Below are positions 1 to 6,935 of a stretch of 7,947 nucleotides of DNA, in pieces. Within the stretch, counting starts at the first letter, position 1; each line of letters begins with the position of its first letter. The position numbers and the translations under genes were made by a program. Origin of the DNA: Acidimicrobiia bacterium (GTDB lineage: Bacteria; Actinomycetota; Acidimicrobiia; Acidimicrobiales; Poriferisodalaceae); NCBI GenBank assembly GCA_026983855.1, contig JALSTE010000685.1, positions 1 to 7,947 of the forward strand, read 5' to 3'. The notes under the pieces are model-generated. The model was not told the origin of the DNA. It made no database searches and was given only the letters and a program-made list of their open reading frames with translations.

Positions 1-799
1 GGGCCCCCTCCCGCAGACGTTCCCGCACCCCATCGGCCAGGGCGGGAGCCGGGGCCTCCTCGATCACCTTCTGGTTCCGGCGCTGGACGGAACAGTCCCG
101 ATCCCCCAGGTGAATGACGTTCCCGTGGGAGTCTCCGATGATCTGCACCTCGATGTGACGGGCCGATTCCAGGTAGGGCTCCAGGAACACCGTGCCGTCC
201 CCGAAGGCCGACCGGGCCTCCCGGGAGGCGGAGGCCACGGCCCCGGCCAGCTCCCCGGCTGTGTTGACGACCCTCATGCCCCGGCCGCCCCCACCGGCGG
301 CCGCCTTGACCAGCACCGGGAACTCCACGTCGGGCATGTCGCCGTCGGGGTCCACCTCGACCGCGGGCAGGGTCGGAACCCCGGCTTCGGCCGCCGCGGC
401 CTTGGCGGCGGGTTTGTCCCCCAACAGTGCGATCTGGTCCGGTCGCGGTCCCACCCAGATGAGCCCGGCCTCGATTACCCGTCGGGCGAACTCGGCGTTC
501 TCGGCCAGGAAGCCGTACCCGGGATGGACGGCGTCGGCCCCGGTGGAGCCGGCTGCCGCCAGGATCCGCTCGATGTCCAGGTAGGCGGAGACACCGTCGC
601 CCGCCTCCCCACCGGGGTCCAGTCTCACCGCCACGTCCACCTCCCCCGGGTGTCGGGCCCCGGCGTCGGCGGCGGAGAAGACCCCCACGGTGTCGATCCC
701 CATCCGTCGGGCCGTGCCGGCGATGCGGATCGCGATCTCCCCCCGGTTGGCGATCAGCAGGCGCCGGAGGGCTCGGGGAGTGTCGGTCGGGTCGTTCAT
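1..799 (-). CDS. Acyl-CoA carboxylase alpha subunit, biotin carboxylase domain (N-terminal 266 residues, runs off the window)
   Basis: Catalyses the ATP- and bicarbonate-dependent carboxylation of biotin, the first half-reaction of a biotin-dependent acyl-CoA carboxylase in the cytoplasm. The translation starts ATG at 799-797 and reads without a stop to the left edge. Visible landmarks are the N-terminal biotin-carboxylase signature LLIANRGEIAIRI (about residues 14-26), HPGYGFLAENAEFA (92-105), GDKPAAK (127-133), the glycine-rich ATP-grasp loop VKAAAGGGGRGM (164-175), HIEVQI (215-220) and RDCSVQRRNQKVIEEAP (234-250). The rest of the ATP-grasp domain and the biotinyl domain (AMKM motif) would lie beyond base 1. 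The start overlaps the stop of the carboxyltransferase gene by one base (TGATG) and has a GGAGG five bases upstream, so the two subunits are translationally coupled. Biotin carboxylase is secure; the acyl-CoA substrate cannot be read from this subunit. Confidence 0.95.
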   Translation of the reverse strand, partial: MNDPTDTPRALRRLLIANRGEIAIRIAGTARRMGIDTVGVFSAADAGARHPGEVDVAVRLDPGGEAGDGVSAYLDIERILAAAGSTGADAVHPGYGFLAENAEFARRVIEAGLIWVGPRPDQIALLGDKPAAKAAAAEAGVPTLPAVEVDPDGDMPDVEFPVLVKAAAGGGGRGMRVVNTAGELAGAVASASREARSAFGDGTVFLEPYLESARHIEVQIIGDSHGNVIHLGDRDCSVQRRNQKVIEEAPAPALADGVRERLREGA

Positions 800-2412
800 C
801 AGTGCCTCCACACCCCGTACTCGCCGGTGCCCTCCACCACGTTGCTGTGGGCGGCCGAGAGGGCCAGGCCCAGTACGGTGCGGGAGTCAGCGGGGTGGAT
901 GATGCCGTCGTCCCAGAGTCGTCCGGTGGCGTACAGGGCCCGGGACTCGGCCTCCACCTGGGCCTCCAGGGCCGCGGTCCGTTCGGCCAGGACCCGCTCG
1001 GCCTCCTCGTCGAGTTCGATACCCCGCCCGGCGGCGGCGTTGCGGGCGATGATGTCCATCACCCCGGCGAGCTGCCGGGGCCCCATGACCGCAATCCGGT
1101 GATTGGGCCACGAGAAGATGAAGCGGGGGTTGTAGGCCCGTCCCGCCATCCCGTAGTTGCCCGCCCCGTAGCTGGCCCCGACCATGAGGTTGAAGTGGGG
1201 AACGGTGGAGTTCGACACCGCGTTGATCAGCTTGGCGCCGTTGCGGATGATGCCCTCCCGTTCCGCCTTGGACCCCACCATGAACCCGGTGATGTTGTGC
1301 AGGAAGACCAGAGGGGTGTCGGTGCGGTTGCAGAGCTGGATGAACTGGGCCCCCTTGCGGGACTCGTCGGAGAACAGGATCCCGTTGTTGCCCAGCAGTC
1401 CGACGGGGAAGCCGTGGATCGAACCCCAACCGCAGACCAGTTTGTCGCCGTAGAGGGGCTTGAACTCCTCGAACCGGCTGCCGTCGAGGATCCGGGCGTA
1501 GATCTCGCGGATCTCGAAGGGAACCCTCACGTCGGCCGAGGCGCAGCCCAGCAGCTCGGCCGGGTCGTAGAGGGGATCGTCAGCCGGTTCGGTGGGCCCG
1601 GGCCCGAGTTTCCTCCACCTGAGGTGGCGCACGATCCCCCGGGTGATGCGCAGGGCGTCCATCTCGTCCACGGCCAGGTAGTCCGACAGGCCGCTGACCC
1701 GGGAGTGCATCTCGGCCCCACCCAGGCTCTCCTCGTCGATGATCTCGTCGATCGCCATCTTCACCAGGGGGGGACCACCCAGGTAGGCGAACGCCCTCTC
1801 CCTGATGAAGACCGTGTAGTCGCTCATCCCCGGGGTGTAGGCGCCCCCGGCGGTGGCCGGCCCGAATCCCACGGTGATGGAGGGAATGCCCAGCTTCGAC
1901 ATCTGGGTCAGGTTGCGGAACCCGGCCCCACCAGGCACGAAGATGTCCGCCTGGCGGGGCAGGTCCGCCCCCGCCGACTCGTTCAGGTTGATCACCGGGA
2001 GGCGGTTCTGCCGGGCGATCTCCTGGAAGCGGGCCCCCTTGGCCACCGTGGTCGGGTTGGCCGAACCTCCCCGGTAGGTGACGTCGGATCCGCTGATGGC
2101 ACACTCCACCCCCTCCACCACGCCGATGCCCGACACGGAACCGGCGCCGATCGGGTCCTGGGTGCCCCAGGCCGCCAGGGGACTCAGCTCCAGGAACGGG
2201 GTGTCGGGGTCGATCAGGGCCTCGATTCGTTCCCGGATGAGCATCTTCCCCCGTCGGCGGTGGCGGTCGACGTAGCGCTCACCGCCGATGGTGGGGACCT
2301 GGGCCAGCTGTTCGGCCACCTCGTCCCACAGGGCCTGCATGGCGGCCAGGTTCTGGCGGTAGTCCTCGGAGCGCACGTCGAGCCGGCTCCTCAGCACGCT
2401 TCCGATGGTCAC
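799..2412 (-). CDS. Acyl-CoA carboxylase carboxyltransferase (beta) subunit, methylcrotonyl-CoA/AccD2-like
   Basis: Transfers the carboxyl group from carboxybiotin to an acyl-CoA; partner of the alpha subunit encoded directly downstream. It is 537 aa, normal for a methylcrotonyl-type beta subunit. Both crotonase-fold halves are present: N-lobe with RGKMLIRERIEALIDP (54-69) and oxyanion-hole loop GPATAGGAY (184-192), and C-lobe with HNITGFMVG (372-380) and GASYGAGNYGMAGRAYNPRF (412-431). The C-terminal WDDGIIHPADSRTVLGL is typical of methylcrotonyl/AccD2-type enzymes; propionyl-CoA enzymes have a different loop in place of GAGNYGM. No Cys4 zinc finger is seen. The segment FRNLTQMSKLGIPSITVGFG and NAVSNSTVPH resemble, from memory, mycobacterial AccD2 more than LiuB. 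Start chosen: GTG at 2412, with GGGGA five bases before it; the frame stays open upstream, but that part is low-complexity and overlaps the divergent gene. Family certain, substrate not. Confidence 0.9.
   Translation of the reverse strand: MTIGSVLRSRLDVRSEDYRQNLAAMQALWDEVAEQLAQVPTIGGERYVDRHRRRGKMLIRERIEALIDPDTPFLELSPLAAWGTQDPIGAGSVSGIGVVEGVECAISGSDVTYRGGSANPTTVAKGARFQEIARQNRLPVINLNESAGADLPRQADIFVPGGAGFRNLTQMSKLGIPSITVGFGPATAGGAYTPGMSDYTVFIRERAFAYLGGPPLVKMAIDEIIDEESLGGAEMHSRVSGLSDYLAVDEMDALRITRGIVRHLRWRKLGPGPTEPADDPLYDPAELLGCASADVRVPFEIREIYARILDGSRFEEFKPLYGDKLVCGWGSIHGFPVGLLGNNGILFSDESRKGAQFIQLCNRTDTPLVFLHNITGFMVGSKAEREGIIRNGAKLINAVSNSTVPHFNLMVGASYGAGNYGMAGRAYNPRFIFSWPNHRIAVMGPRQLAGVMDIIARNAAAGRGIELDEEAERVLAERTAALEAQVEAESRALYATGRLWDDGIIHPADSRTVLGLALSAAHSNVVEGTGEYGVWRH
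805..809 (-). promoter_or_regulatory. Shine-Dalgarno for the biotin carboxylase gene
   Basis: GGAGG on the minus strand, five bases before the ATG at 799. It lies inside the last codons of the carboxyltransferase gene and fixes the start of the alpha subunit. Confidence 0.75.
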
Positions 2413-2541
2413 CGGATTCCCCGTTTCTCCCGGTCTCGTCGTCGCCGGCCGGGGCCTGTGTTGCCCCCTCCGACCCACGATCGGTACGGTACTGCCATCG
2501 GCTCGGCGGTACCAAGTCCCCGGGCCGGGTGAGGGGACACA
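2413..2541. promoter_or_regulatory. Divergent intergenic region with candidate back-to-back promoters
   Basis: This 129-base spacer separates the starts of the minus-strand carboxylase operon and the plus-strand TIGR03084-led operon, so both promoters should lie here. On the plus strand, TTGCCC (2461-2466) and TACGGT (2485-2490) are 18 bases apart. On the minus strand, TTGGTA (2515-2510) and TACCGT (2491-2486) are also 18 bases apart. The two -10-like hexamers, both fitting TAnnnT, overlap, which would make the promoters mutually exclusive or jointly regulated. The -35 boxes are weak (4 of 6). A GAGGGG at 2531-2536 serves the GTG at 2542. Promoter positions are inference from short motifs. 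Confidence 0.35.
2482..2512. repeat. Three CGGTAC direct repeats, possible operator
   Basis: CGGTAC occurs at 2482-2487, 2487-2492 and 2507-2512. The first two share one base and the third starts 20 bases after the second, about two helical turns. The third is part of a GGTACC palindrome (2508-2513). They sit on the proposed overlapping -10 boxes, where a regulator of both operons could bind. No regulator gene is in the window, and short repeats like this can arise by chance. Confidence 0.3.
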
Positions 2542-3402
2542 GTGACCGAACAGTCCGAACCGACCGACCGGGGTTCCGCGTCGGGGCACCGGGAGGCCGA
2601 CGGGGGGGTCGGGGCGATACTCGCCGATCTCGTGGCCGAGCAGGAGTCCCTGGACGAACTGGTGGCCGACCTCACTCCCGGGCAGTGGGGCACCCCGACC
2701 TCGAGTGAGGGTTGGACCATCGCCGACCAGATAGGCCACCTGGCCTATTTCGACGTCGCCGCCGCCACGGCCGTGACCGATCCCGACGCCTTCGGGCGGT
2801 CGGTGTCCGAACTGATGTCCGCCGCCCTGGGCGGGGGGATGTCCGTCGACGAGCTGACCCTGGGTCGCCACCGGGCCATGGCACCGGCCGAACTGCTCGC
2901 CGACTGGAGGAGGAGCCGCCGGGAGCTGGCCACGGCCGCCGGCACCCTCACCGAGGACGACCGGGTCCCGTGGTACGGACCCTCGATGGGGGCCAGGTCC
3001 TTTCTCACCGCCCGCCTCATGGAGGCCTGGGCCCACGGCCAGGACATCGCCGACGCCCTCGGGCTGGAGCGCCGGGCCAGCGACCGGTTGCGTCACATCG
3101 CCCGCCTGGGCTTCATCACCCGCAACTGGTCCTACCGCAACCGCGGCCTGGAGGCCCCCGACACCCCGGTCCGGGTCAGCCTCGAGGCCCCATCGGGCGG
3201 CACCTGGGACTACGGCCCACCCGACGCGCCCGAGACGGTGGAGGGCCCGGCCGTGGACTTCTGCCTGGTGGTCACCCAGCGCCGCCATCCCCACGACACC
3301 GATCTGCGGATCACCGGTGAGACGGCCCGGGAGTGGATGCTCCTGGCCCAGGCCTTCGCCGGGCCCCCCACCGACGTCCCCGAACCCGGGTCCCGGCCGT
3401 GA
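2542..3402 (+). CDS. TIGR03084-family protein, DinB / mycothiol-dependent maleylpyruvate isomerase-like fold
   Basis: A 286-aa cytoplasmic protein recognisable as the TIGR03084 family, part of the DinB/MDMPI superfamily. The N-terminal four-helix-bundle domain (about 24-175) carries the hallmark segments EGWTIADQIGHLAYFD (56-71), VPWYGPSMGARS (142-153) and RLMEAWAHGQDIADALG (158-174). Metal ligands predicted by analogy with MDMPI are His66, Glu161 and His165 (an E-x3-H pair). The C-terminal part (about 176-275) includes LRHIARLGFITRNWSYRNRG and VDFCLVVTQRRH. The family has no established reaction; superfamily relatives use a divalent metal, and several transfer or isomerise with low-molecular-weight thiols such as mycothiol, which would suit an actinobacterium. 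Start is GTG at 2542 with GAGGGG five bases upstream. Its stop overlaps the GTG of the next gene (GTGA), so it heads a coupled three-gene operon. Confidence 0.85.
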   Translation: MTEQSEPTDRGSASGHREADGGVGAILADLVAEQESLDELVADLTPGQWGTPTSSEGWTIADQIGHLAYFDVAAATAVTDPDAFGRSVSELMSAALGGGMSVDELTLGRHRAMAPAELLADWRRSRRELATAAGTLTEDDRVPWYGPSMGARSFLTARLMEAWAHGQDIADALGLERRASDRLRHIARLGFITRNWSYRNRGLEAPDTPVRVSLEAPSGGTWDYGPPDAPETVEGPAVDFCLVVTQRRHPHDTDLRITGETAREWMLLAQAFAGPPTDVPEPGSRP

Positions 3403-4211
3403 CCCCCGGAGGGAGCGAGGGGAACAGGATCCGGACCGAGCTGGAGGCCGGGGTGCTGACCATCACCCTCGCCGACCCCGACAACCGCAACGCCCTGAGC
3501 CGGGCCCTCTCCGCCGAGCTGGTCACCGCCATGGGCCGGGTCGAGAGCGACGACCGGGTGCGGGTGGTGGTCCTCACCAACGAGGGAAGCGTGTTCTGCG
3601 CCGGAGCCGACCTCAGCGAGCGGAGCGCTCCCCCACCCGGCGGGGAGCCATCGGGGGAGACCTTCGCCCCCGGTGGGATCTTCACCGGCATCCGCAACTC
3701 CCCCAAGCCCTGGGTGGCCCGGGTGGCCGGGCACGCCGTGGCGGGCGGCATGGGCCTGGTGGCCGCCTGCGACCTGGCCGTCGCCGTCGACCATGCCCGG
3801 TTCGGGTTCACCGAGGTGAGGGTGGGGGTGGCCCCGGCCATGATCTCCGTGCTGTGCCTCCCCCGGATGACCCGGGCCGACGCCTCCGAGGCGTTCCTGA
3901 GGGGACGGCGGTTCCCGGCCCCCGATGCGGTCCGGATGGGGTTGGTCAACCGGTCCGTGCCCGAGGAGGAACTCGACGACGCCGTGAACGAGATCGTCTC
4001 CGACCTGCTCCTGGGTGCCCCCGGTGCCCTGGCCGCGGCCAAGTTGCTGATCAACCGGGTTCCCGCCATGGACTTCGAGGAGGCCATGACCTGGACCGGG
4101 GAACTCTCCGCCGCCCTGTTCGAGGGACCCGAGGCGGCCGAGGGCATGAGCGCCTACCTGCACAAGCGCCGCCCCGCCTGGGCGCCCGACGAACCCGGAG
4201 GACGGCCTTGA
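3399..4211 (+). CDS. Enoyl-CoA hydratase/isomerase (crotonase) family protein, LiuC/methylglutaconyl-CoA hydratase-like active site
   Basis: A 270-aa crotonase, normal family length. It should bind an acyl-CoA and hydrate or isomerise a double bond. Visible are ITLADPDNRNALS (22-34), the first oxyanion-hole segment FCAGADLS (66-73), the second AGHAVAGGMGLVAACDLA (110-127), and FGFTEVRVGVAPAMIS (135-150). The second catalytic Glu of hydratases (rat Glu164) is kept as Glu139, but the first (rat Glu144) is Gly119. The GLVAACD plus FGxTEVxxGxxPAxIS pattern is, from memory, that of bacterial LiuC-type methylglutaconyl-CoA hydratases. GTG at 3399 is chosen because it overlaps the preceding stop as GTGA and leaves a normal N-terminus; an in-frame ATG at 3333 lies inside the previous gene and adds a basic, unrelated stretch. 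A role beside the divergent acyl-CoA carboxylase is plausible. Substrate unproven. Confidence 0.88.
   Translation: MTPGGSEGNRIRTELEAGVLTITLADPDNRNALSRALSAELVTAMGRVESDDRVRVVVLTNEGSVFCAGADLSERSAPPPGGEPSGETFAPGGIFTGIRNSPKPWVARVAGHAVAGGMGLVAACDLAVAVDHARFGFTEVRVGVAPAMISVLCLPRMTRADASEAFLRGRRFPAPDAVRMGLVNRSVPEEELDDAVNEIVSDLLLGAPGALAAAKLLINRVPAMDFEEAMTWTGELSAALFEGPEAAEGMSAYLHKRRPAWAPDEPGGRP
4197..4202 (+). promoter_or_regulatory. Shine-Dalgarno that fixes the TTG start of the hydrolase gene
   Basis: GGAGGA, five bases before the TTG at 4208, within the last codons of the crotonase gene. There is no in-frame ATG or GTG near the beginning of the conserved protein, so this strong site decides the start. 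Confidence 0.75.
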
Positions 4212-5125
4212 TCCCCCTGCACGAAACCTTCGACGGCACGTTTCCCTTCGCCCCCAACGTCTACGACGGCCACGGATTCGTACAGCACTACGTCGACGAG
4301 GGCCCCGCCGACGCCGAACCCGTCGTGTGCCTCCACGGCGAACCCACCTGGGGCTACCTCTACCGACACATGATCGGCCCGTTGAGCCTCCGGAACCGGG
4401 TCGTGGTGCCCGACCACATGGGCTTCGGCAAGTCCGAGACCCCCCGGGACCGGGCCTACATCCTCCGGAGTCACGTGGAGAACCTGGCGGCGCTGATCGA
4501 CCACCTGGATCTGGATGACATCACGTTCGTGGGTCAGGACTGGGGAGGGGTCATCGCCACCCAGTACACCGTCCGTCATCCCGGTCGGGTGAAGCGCATG
4601 GTCTACGCCAACAGCCTGGCCGGATACGGGCGGGTCGCCGACGACGTGCCCCAGATTTCGGACTCGCCCTGGTTCCGCTGGGTCGGTGAGGGTCTGCGGA
4701 GCGGTCGCACCGAGGAGGTGCTGCGCAACATGGGCTCGACGATCCTCTCGGTCATGAAGATCATCGGCTTCCGGAACAGTGCCGCGGTGGACGACAGCTG
4801 GATCCGGGCCTACTCCGCCCCCTTCCCCGACCCCGATTCGGCCGTCGGCGCCTACGAATTCCCGATCGACGCCTACCTCGGCCGGATACGCGACTACGTG
4901 CTCGAGGGGGTGACCGGGCTGGCCGACCTGACCGCCAAGCCCGCCATACTGCTGGAGGGGTTGGAGGACCGGGCCATTCCCCCCGCCCGGGCCATGGCTG
5001 ACTTCCGCTCCCTGTGGCCCGAGGCCCCGGTGGTCGAGATGCCGGGGGTGGGGCACTTCTGCCAGGAGGACGCCCCCGAGATCCTGGTGACCAACATCAG
5101 CCAGTTCCTCCAGGCCAATCCCTGA
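4208..5125 (+). CDS. Alpha/beta hydrolase, haloalkane dehalogenase-like (DhlA type, HLD-I)
   Basis: A 305-aa alpha/beta hydrolase close to DhlA in length. Seen in order: HGEPTWGYLYRHMI (43-56), whose Glu45 matches DhlA Glu56; DHMGFGKSETP (69-79); the nucleophile elbow GQDWGG with Asp111 and halide-binding Trp112 (DhlA Asp124/Trp125); a helical cap with Trp155, Trp158 and the DhlA-like AYSAPFPD...GAYEFP (201-219); the catalytic acid Asp254 in LEGLEDRAI (DhlA Asp260); and His283 in GVGHFCQED (DhlA His289). Trp158 is my best guess for the second halide-binding Trp175; the cap is about 13 residues longer there. Haloalkane dehalogenases cleave C-halogen bonds with water. The same fold also houses epoxide hydrolases and the beta-lactone decarboxylase OleB, so substrate is open. 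No signal peptide. TTG start overlaps the crotonase stop (TTGA), giving a coupled operon. Confidence 0.82.
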   Translation: MIPLHETFDGTFPFAPNVYDGHGFVQHYVDEGPADAEPVVCLHGEPTWGYLYRHMIGPLSLRNRVVVPDHMGFGKSETPRDRAYILRSHVENLAALIDHLDLDDITFVGQDWGGVIATQYTVRHPGRVKRMVYANSLAGYGRVADDVPQISDSPWFRWVGEGLRSGRTEEVLRNMGSTILSVMKIIGFRNSAAVDDSWIRAYSAPFPDPDSAVGAYEFPIDAYLGRIRDYVLEGVTGLADLTAKPAILLEGLEDRAIPPARAMADFRSLWPEAPVVEMPGVGHFCQEDAPEILVTNISQFLQANP

Positions 5126-5131
5126 ACCCAC

Positions 5132-5200
5132 CCCCTCCCGATCTCTGGCCTGGACGGACGCCATGGGCGTCCGTCCAGGCCAGAAAAGGGGGGTTTCGGG
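5132..5200. repeat. Dispersed palindromic element, copy 1
   Basis: Left flank CCCCTCCCGATCT, then an 18-bp perfect inverted repeat (CTGGCCTGGACGGACGCC at 5145-5162 with its complement at 5166-5183) around a 3-base loop ATG, then AAAAGGGGGGTTTCGGG. Nearly the same sequence recurs at 7024-7091 in the same flank orientation. An outer imperfect arm can form: GGGTTTCGGG (5191-5200) pairs with CCCTGAACCC (5120-5129) apart from two bulges, so the outer arm includes the stop codon of the hydrolase gene. No target-site duplication was recognised. Confidence 0.85.
5142..5186. terminator. Candidate bidirectional terminator between convergent genes
   Basis: The stem of palindromic copy 1 starts about 19 bases after the stop of the hydrolase gene (plus strand), and the ABC-F gene converges on it from the other side, ending 85 bases away. 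The stem is long and GC-rich, but there is no T-rich tract on either strand, so it would be a U-less hairpin of the kind proposed for actinobacteria. Function inferred from position and structure. Confidence 0.5.
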
Positions 5201-5267
5201 GTCTCGACCCGGGGATTTCCGCCGGATTGGGGGCCCGGCCCACCACCCGGCGGTGTGACGACGGGTC

Positions 5268-6935
5268 TCAACCTTCCCGGGTGAGGAGTTGGAGGCCCGG
5301 CTCGGCCAGGACGGAGAACCCGCTTCGGGAGGCGACGGCCAACGCCAGCCCGCGATCGTCCGTCTCGGCCACCAGCCCGTCCCGGTCGAACAGCACGAAA
5401 CGGTTGAAGCCCCGGGCGAAGGCCCGGTCGTGGGAGATGGTGATCAGGGTCGCCTCCAACTCCGAGAGGGCCACCTCTATGGCCAGGATCGACTCCAGGT
5501 CGAGGTTGTCGGTGGGTTCGTCGAGAAGCAGGACATTCGGTTGCTCGGTTTCCAGCATGATCAGCTGTACCCGGGCCCTCTGACCTCCCGAGAGTTCGTT
5601 GGGGTGGTGACGGACGTGCCCGGCCAGGCCGTAGCGGCCCAGGACCCTGCGGGCGGCCTCCTCGTTGCCGAACCTCTCCGCCACCAACTCCAGGAGCGTC
5701 CCCCGGTCGTCCCCCGTCTCGTCCAGACGGTTCTCCTGGGAGAAGTACCCGACCCGGGCCGTGGGACCGAATCTCGCCGGACTGTGATCGAGGTCCTCCC
5801 CGCGTAGGAGCGAGGTCTCACGGAGCAACTTCAGCAGGGTGGACTTCCCCACCCCGTTCTCGCCCAACAGCAGGACCCGATCCTCGTTCCACACCGTCAG
5901 ATCAAAGGGCAGGAAGAGATCCGGAACCTCGAGGCTCTCCGCCCTCATCGCGACCCGGCCCGAGCGGGACCCCGTGAGGCGGACGGTGATCTCCCGCTCG
6001 GGGGGTGGGGCCAGGGGTGGTCCCGCATCACGGAATCGTTCCCACCGGGTCTGGGCGGCCTTCGCCCGGCTGGCCAGGTCGGGACTGATCGACGCCCGCT
6101 GCTTCATGGTCTTGTAGAAGCGGTACAGCCGTCGTTCCTCGTTGTGCCAACGATCGAGATCCCGGGCCAGACGCTCGGCCCGTTCCCGGCGGGCCCGGGA
6201 CAGCGTGACGTAGGTTCCACCGTGCATCCAGGCCCCGTTGTGCTCGAGCACCAGCATGCGGTCCACCGCCGTGCTGAGCAGGGTCCGGTCGTGGGACACC
6301 AGCAGCACCGTCTTGTCCAGGGTTCGGAGTTCCCCCTCCAGCCAGGCCTTGCCATTGAGGTCCAGGAAGTTGTCCGGCTCGTCCAGTAGCAGCGTGGGGA
6401 CCGGCGAGACCAGAAACGAACCCAGAATCAGCCGCTTGCGCTCTCCCCCCGAGAGCTGATCGAGGGGACGATCGGCCGACTCCTCGAACCCCCGCCCGAG
6501 CACCGACCGGGTGATCCGGTCGAACGCCGCCTCGAGTTCATGACCCCCCAGGGCGCTCCAGTCTTCCAGGGCCTCGCCGAGGGCCATGGCCGCCTCGACA
6601 TCCTCCCCGGAGCGCTCGTACAGGTCCCGCAGCCGGTGGAAACACTCGGCTGTTCCGTCCGGCAGGCCCAGGGCCAGGGCCTCCGCCACGGTCACCGTCC
6701 CGTCGGACCCGAAGCCGGGATTCTGCGTCATGTAGGCAAGCTCGCCCTCGACCGTGATGTTTCCCTCGGTGGGGGTGAGACGACCGGCGATGAGTTCCAA
6801 CAGGGTGGTCTTGCCCGCCCCGTTGGGTCCGACCACCGCGGTGATCTCGCCCGACCGGGCCCGGAATGAGAGGCTCGACACCGACGGGGTGCCGTCGGGG
6901 TACTCGAAACTCAGTCCGGCCACGTCGATGCTCAT
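5268..6935 (-). CDS. ABC-F family ATPase (duplicated ATP-binding cassette, no membrane domain)
   Basis: A 555-aa soluble protein with two ABC domains and no transmembrane segment. Domain 1: Walker A GPNGAGKTT (36-44), signature LSGGERKR (161-168), Walker B LLLDEPDNFLDL (182-193), switch His in SHD (214-216). Linker: charged, helical, about 240-320, with KTMKQRASISPDLASRAK. Domain 2: Walker A GENGVGKST (358-366), signature LSGGQRAR (448-455), Walker B LLLDEPTDNLDL (469-480), SHD (501-503). ABC-F proteins act on the ribosome near the E site, either in translation control or in antibiotic protection; which applies here cannot be read. DEPDNFLDL replaces the usual DEPTNxLD in domain 1, a form I recall in actinobacterial members. 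ATG at 6935 has no clear Shine-Dalgarno; a 15-codon upstream ORF overlaps it. The gene lies between two palindromic repeats. Confidence 0.93.
   Translation of the reverse strand: MSIDVAGLSFEYPDGTPSVSSLSFRARSGEITAVVGPNGAGKTTLLELIAGRLTPTEGNITVEGELAYMTQNPGFGSDGTVTVAEALALGLPDGTAECFHRLRDLYERSGEDVEAAMALGEALEDWSALGGHELEAAFDRITRSVLGRGFEESADRPLDQLSGGERKRLILGSFLVSPVPTLLLDEPDNFLDLNGKAWLEGELRTLDKTVLLVSHDRTLLSTAVDRMLVLEHNGAWMHGGTYVTLSRARRERAERLARDLDRWHNEERRLYRFYKTMKQRASISPDLASRAKAAQTRWERFRDAGPPLAPPPEREITVRLTGSRSGRVAMRAESLEVPDLFLPFDLTVWNEDRVLLLGENGVGKSTLLKLLRETSLLRGEDLDHSPARFGPTARVGYFSQENRLDETGDDRGTLLELVAERFGNEEAARRVLGRYGLAGHVRHHPNELSGGQRARVQLIMLETEQPNVLLLDEPTDNLDLESILAIEVALSELEATLITISHDRAFARGFNRFVLFDRDGLVAETDDRGLALAVASRSGFSVLAEPGLQLLTREG

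Noticed and set aside
110..1102. 330-aa plus-strand ORF over the biotin carboxylase gene
   Set aside because: Shadow of the minus-strand biotin carboxylase and carboxyltransferase; no motifs.
802..2532. 576-aa plus-strand ORF antisense to the carboxyltransferase gene
   Set aside because: Composition is that of a GC-rich shadow frame (rich in Gly, Val, Pro, His) with no recognisable motif, while the opposite strand encodes a clear enzyme.
799..3294. Carboxyltransferase read as an 831-aa protein by extending upstream to 3294
   Set aside because: The first 294 residues are Gly/Pro/His-rich shadow translation antisense to the TIGR03084 gene. The conserved protein begins at GTG 2412 behind a Shine-Dalgarno.
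3317..4207. N-terminal extension of the hydrolase to give a 602-aa fusion
   Set aside because: This stretch is an out-of-frame reading of the crotonase gene. A strong GGAGGA before TTG 4208 and DhlA-like length support the short form.
4154..5164. 336-aa minus-strand ORF antisense to the hydrolase
   Set aside because: Shadow frame; His/Gly/Val-rich with no domain, and the plus strand carries an intact catalytic set.
5201..5267. Possible small gene between palindrome copy 1 and the ABC-F stop
   Set aside because: Too short, with no ribosome-binding site or recognisable product.
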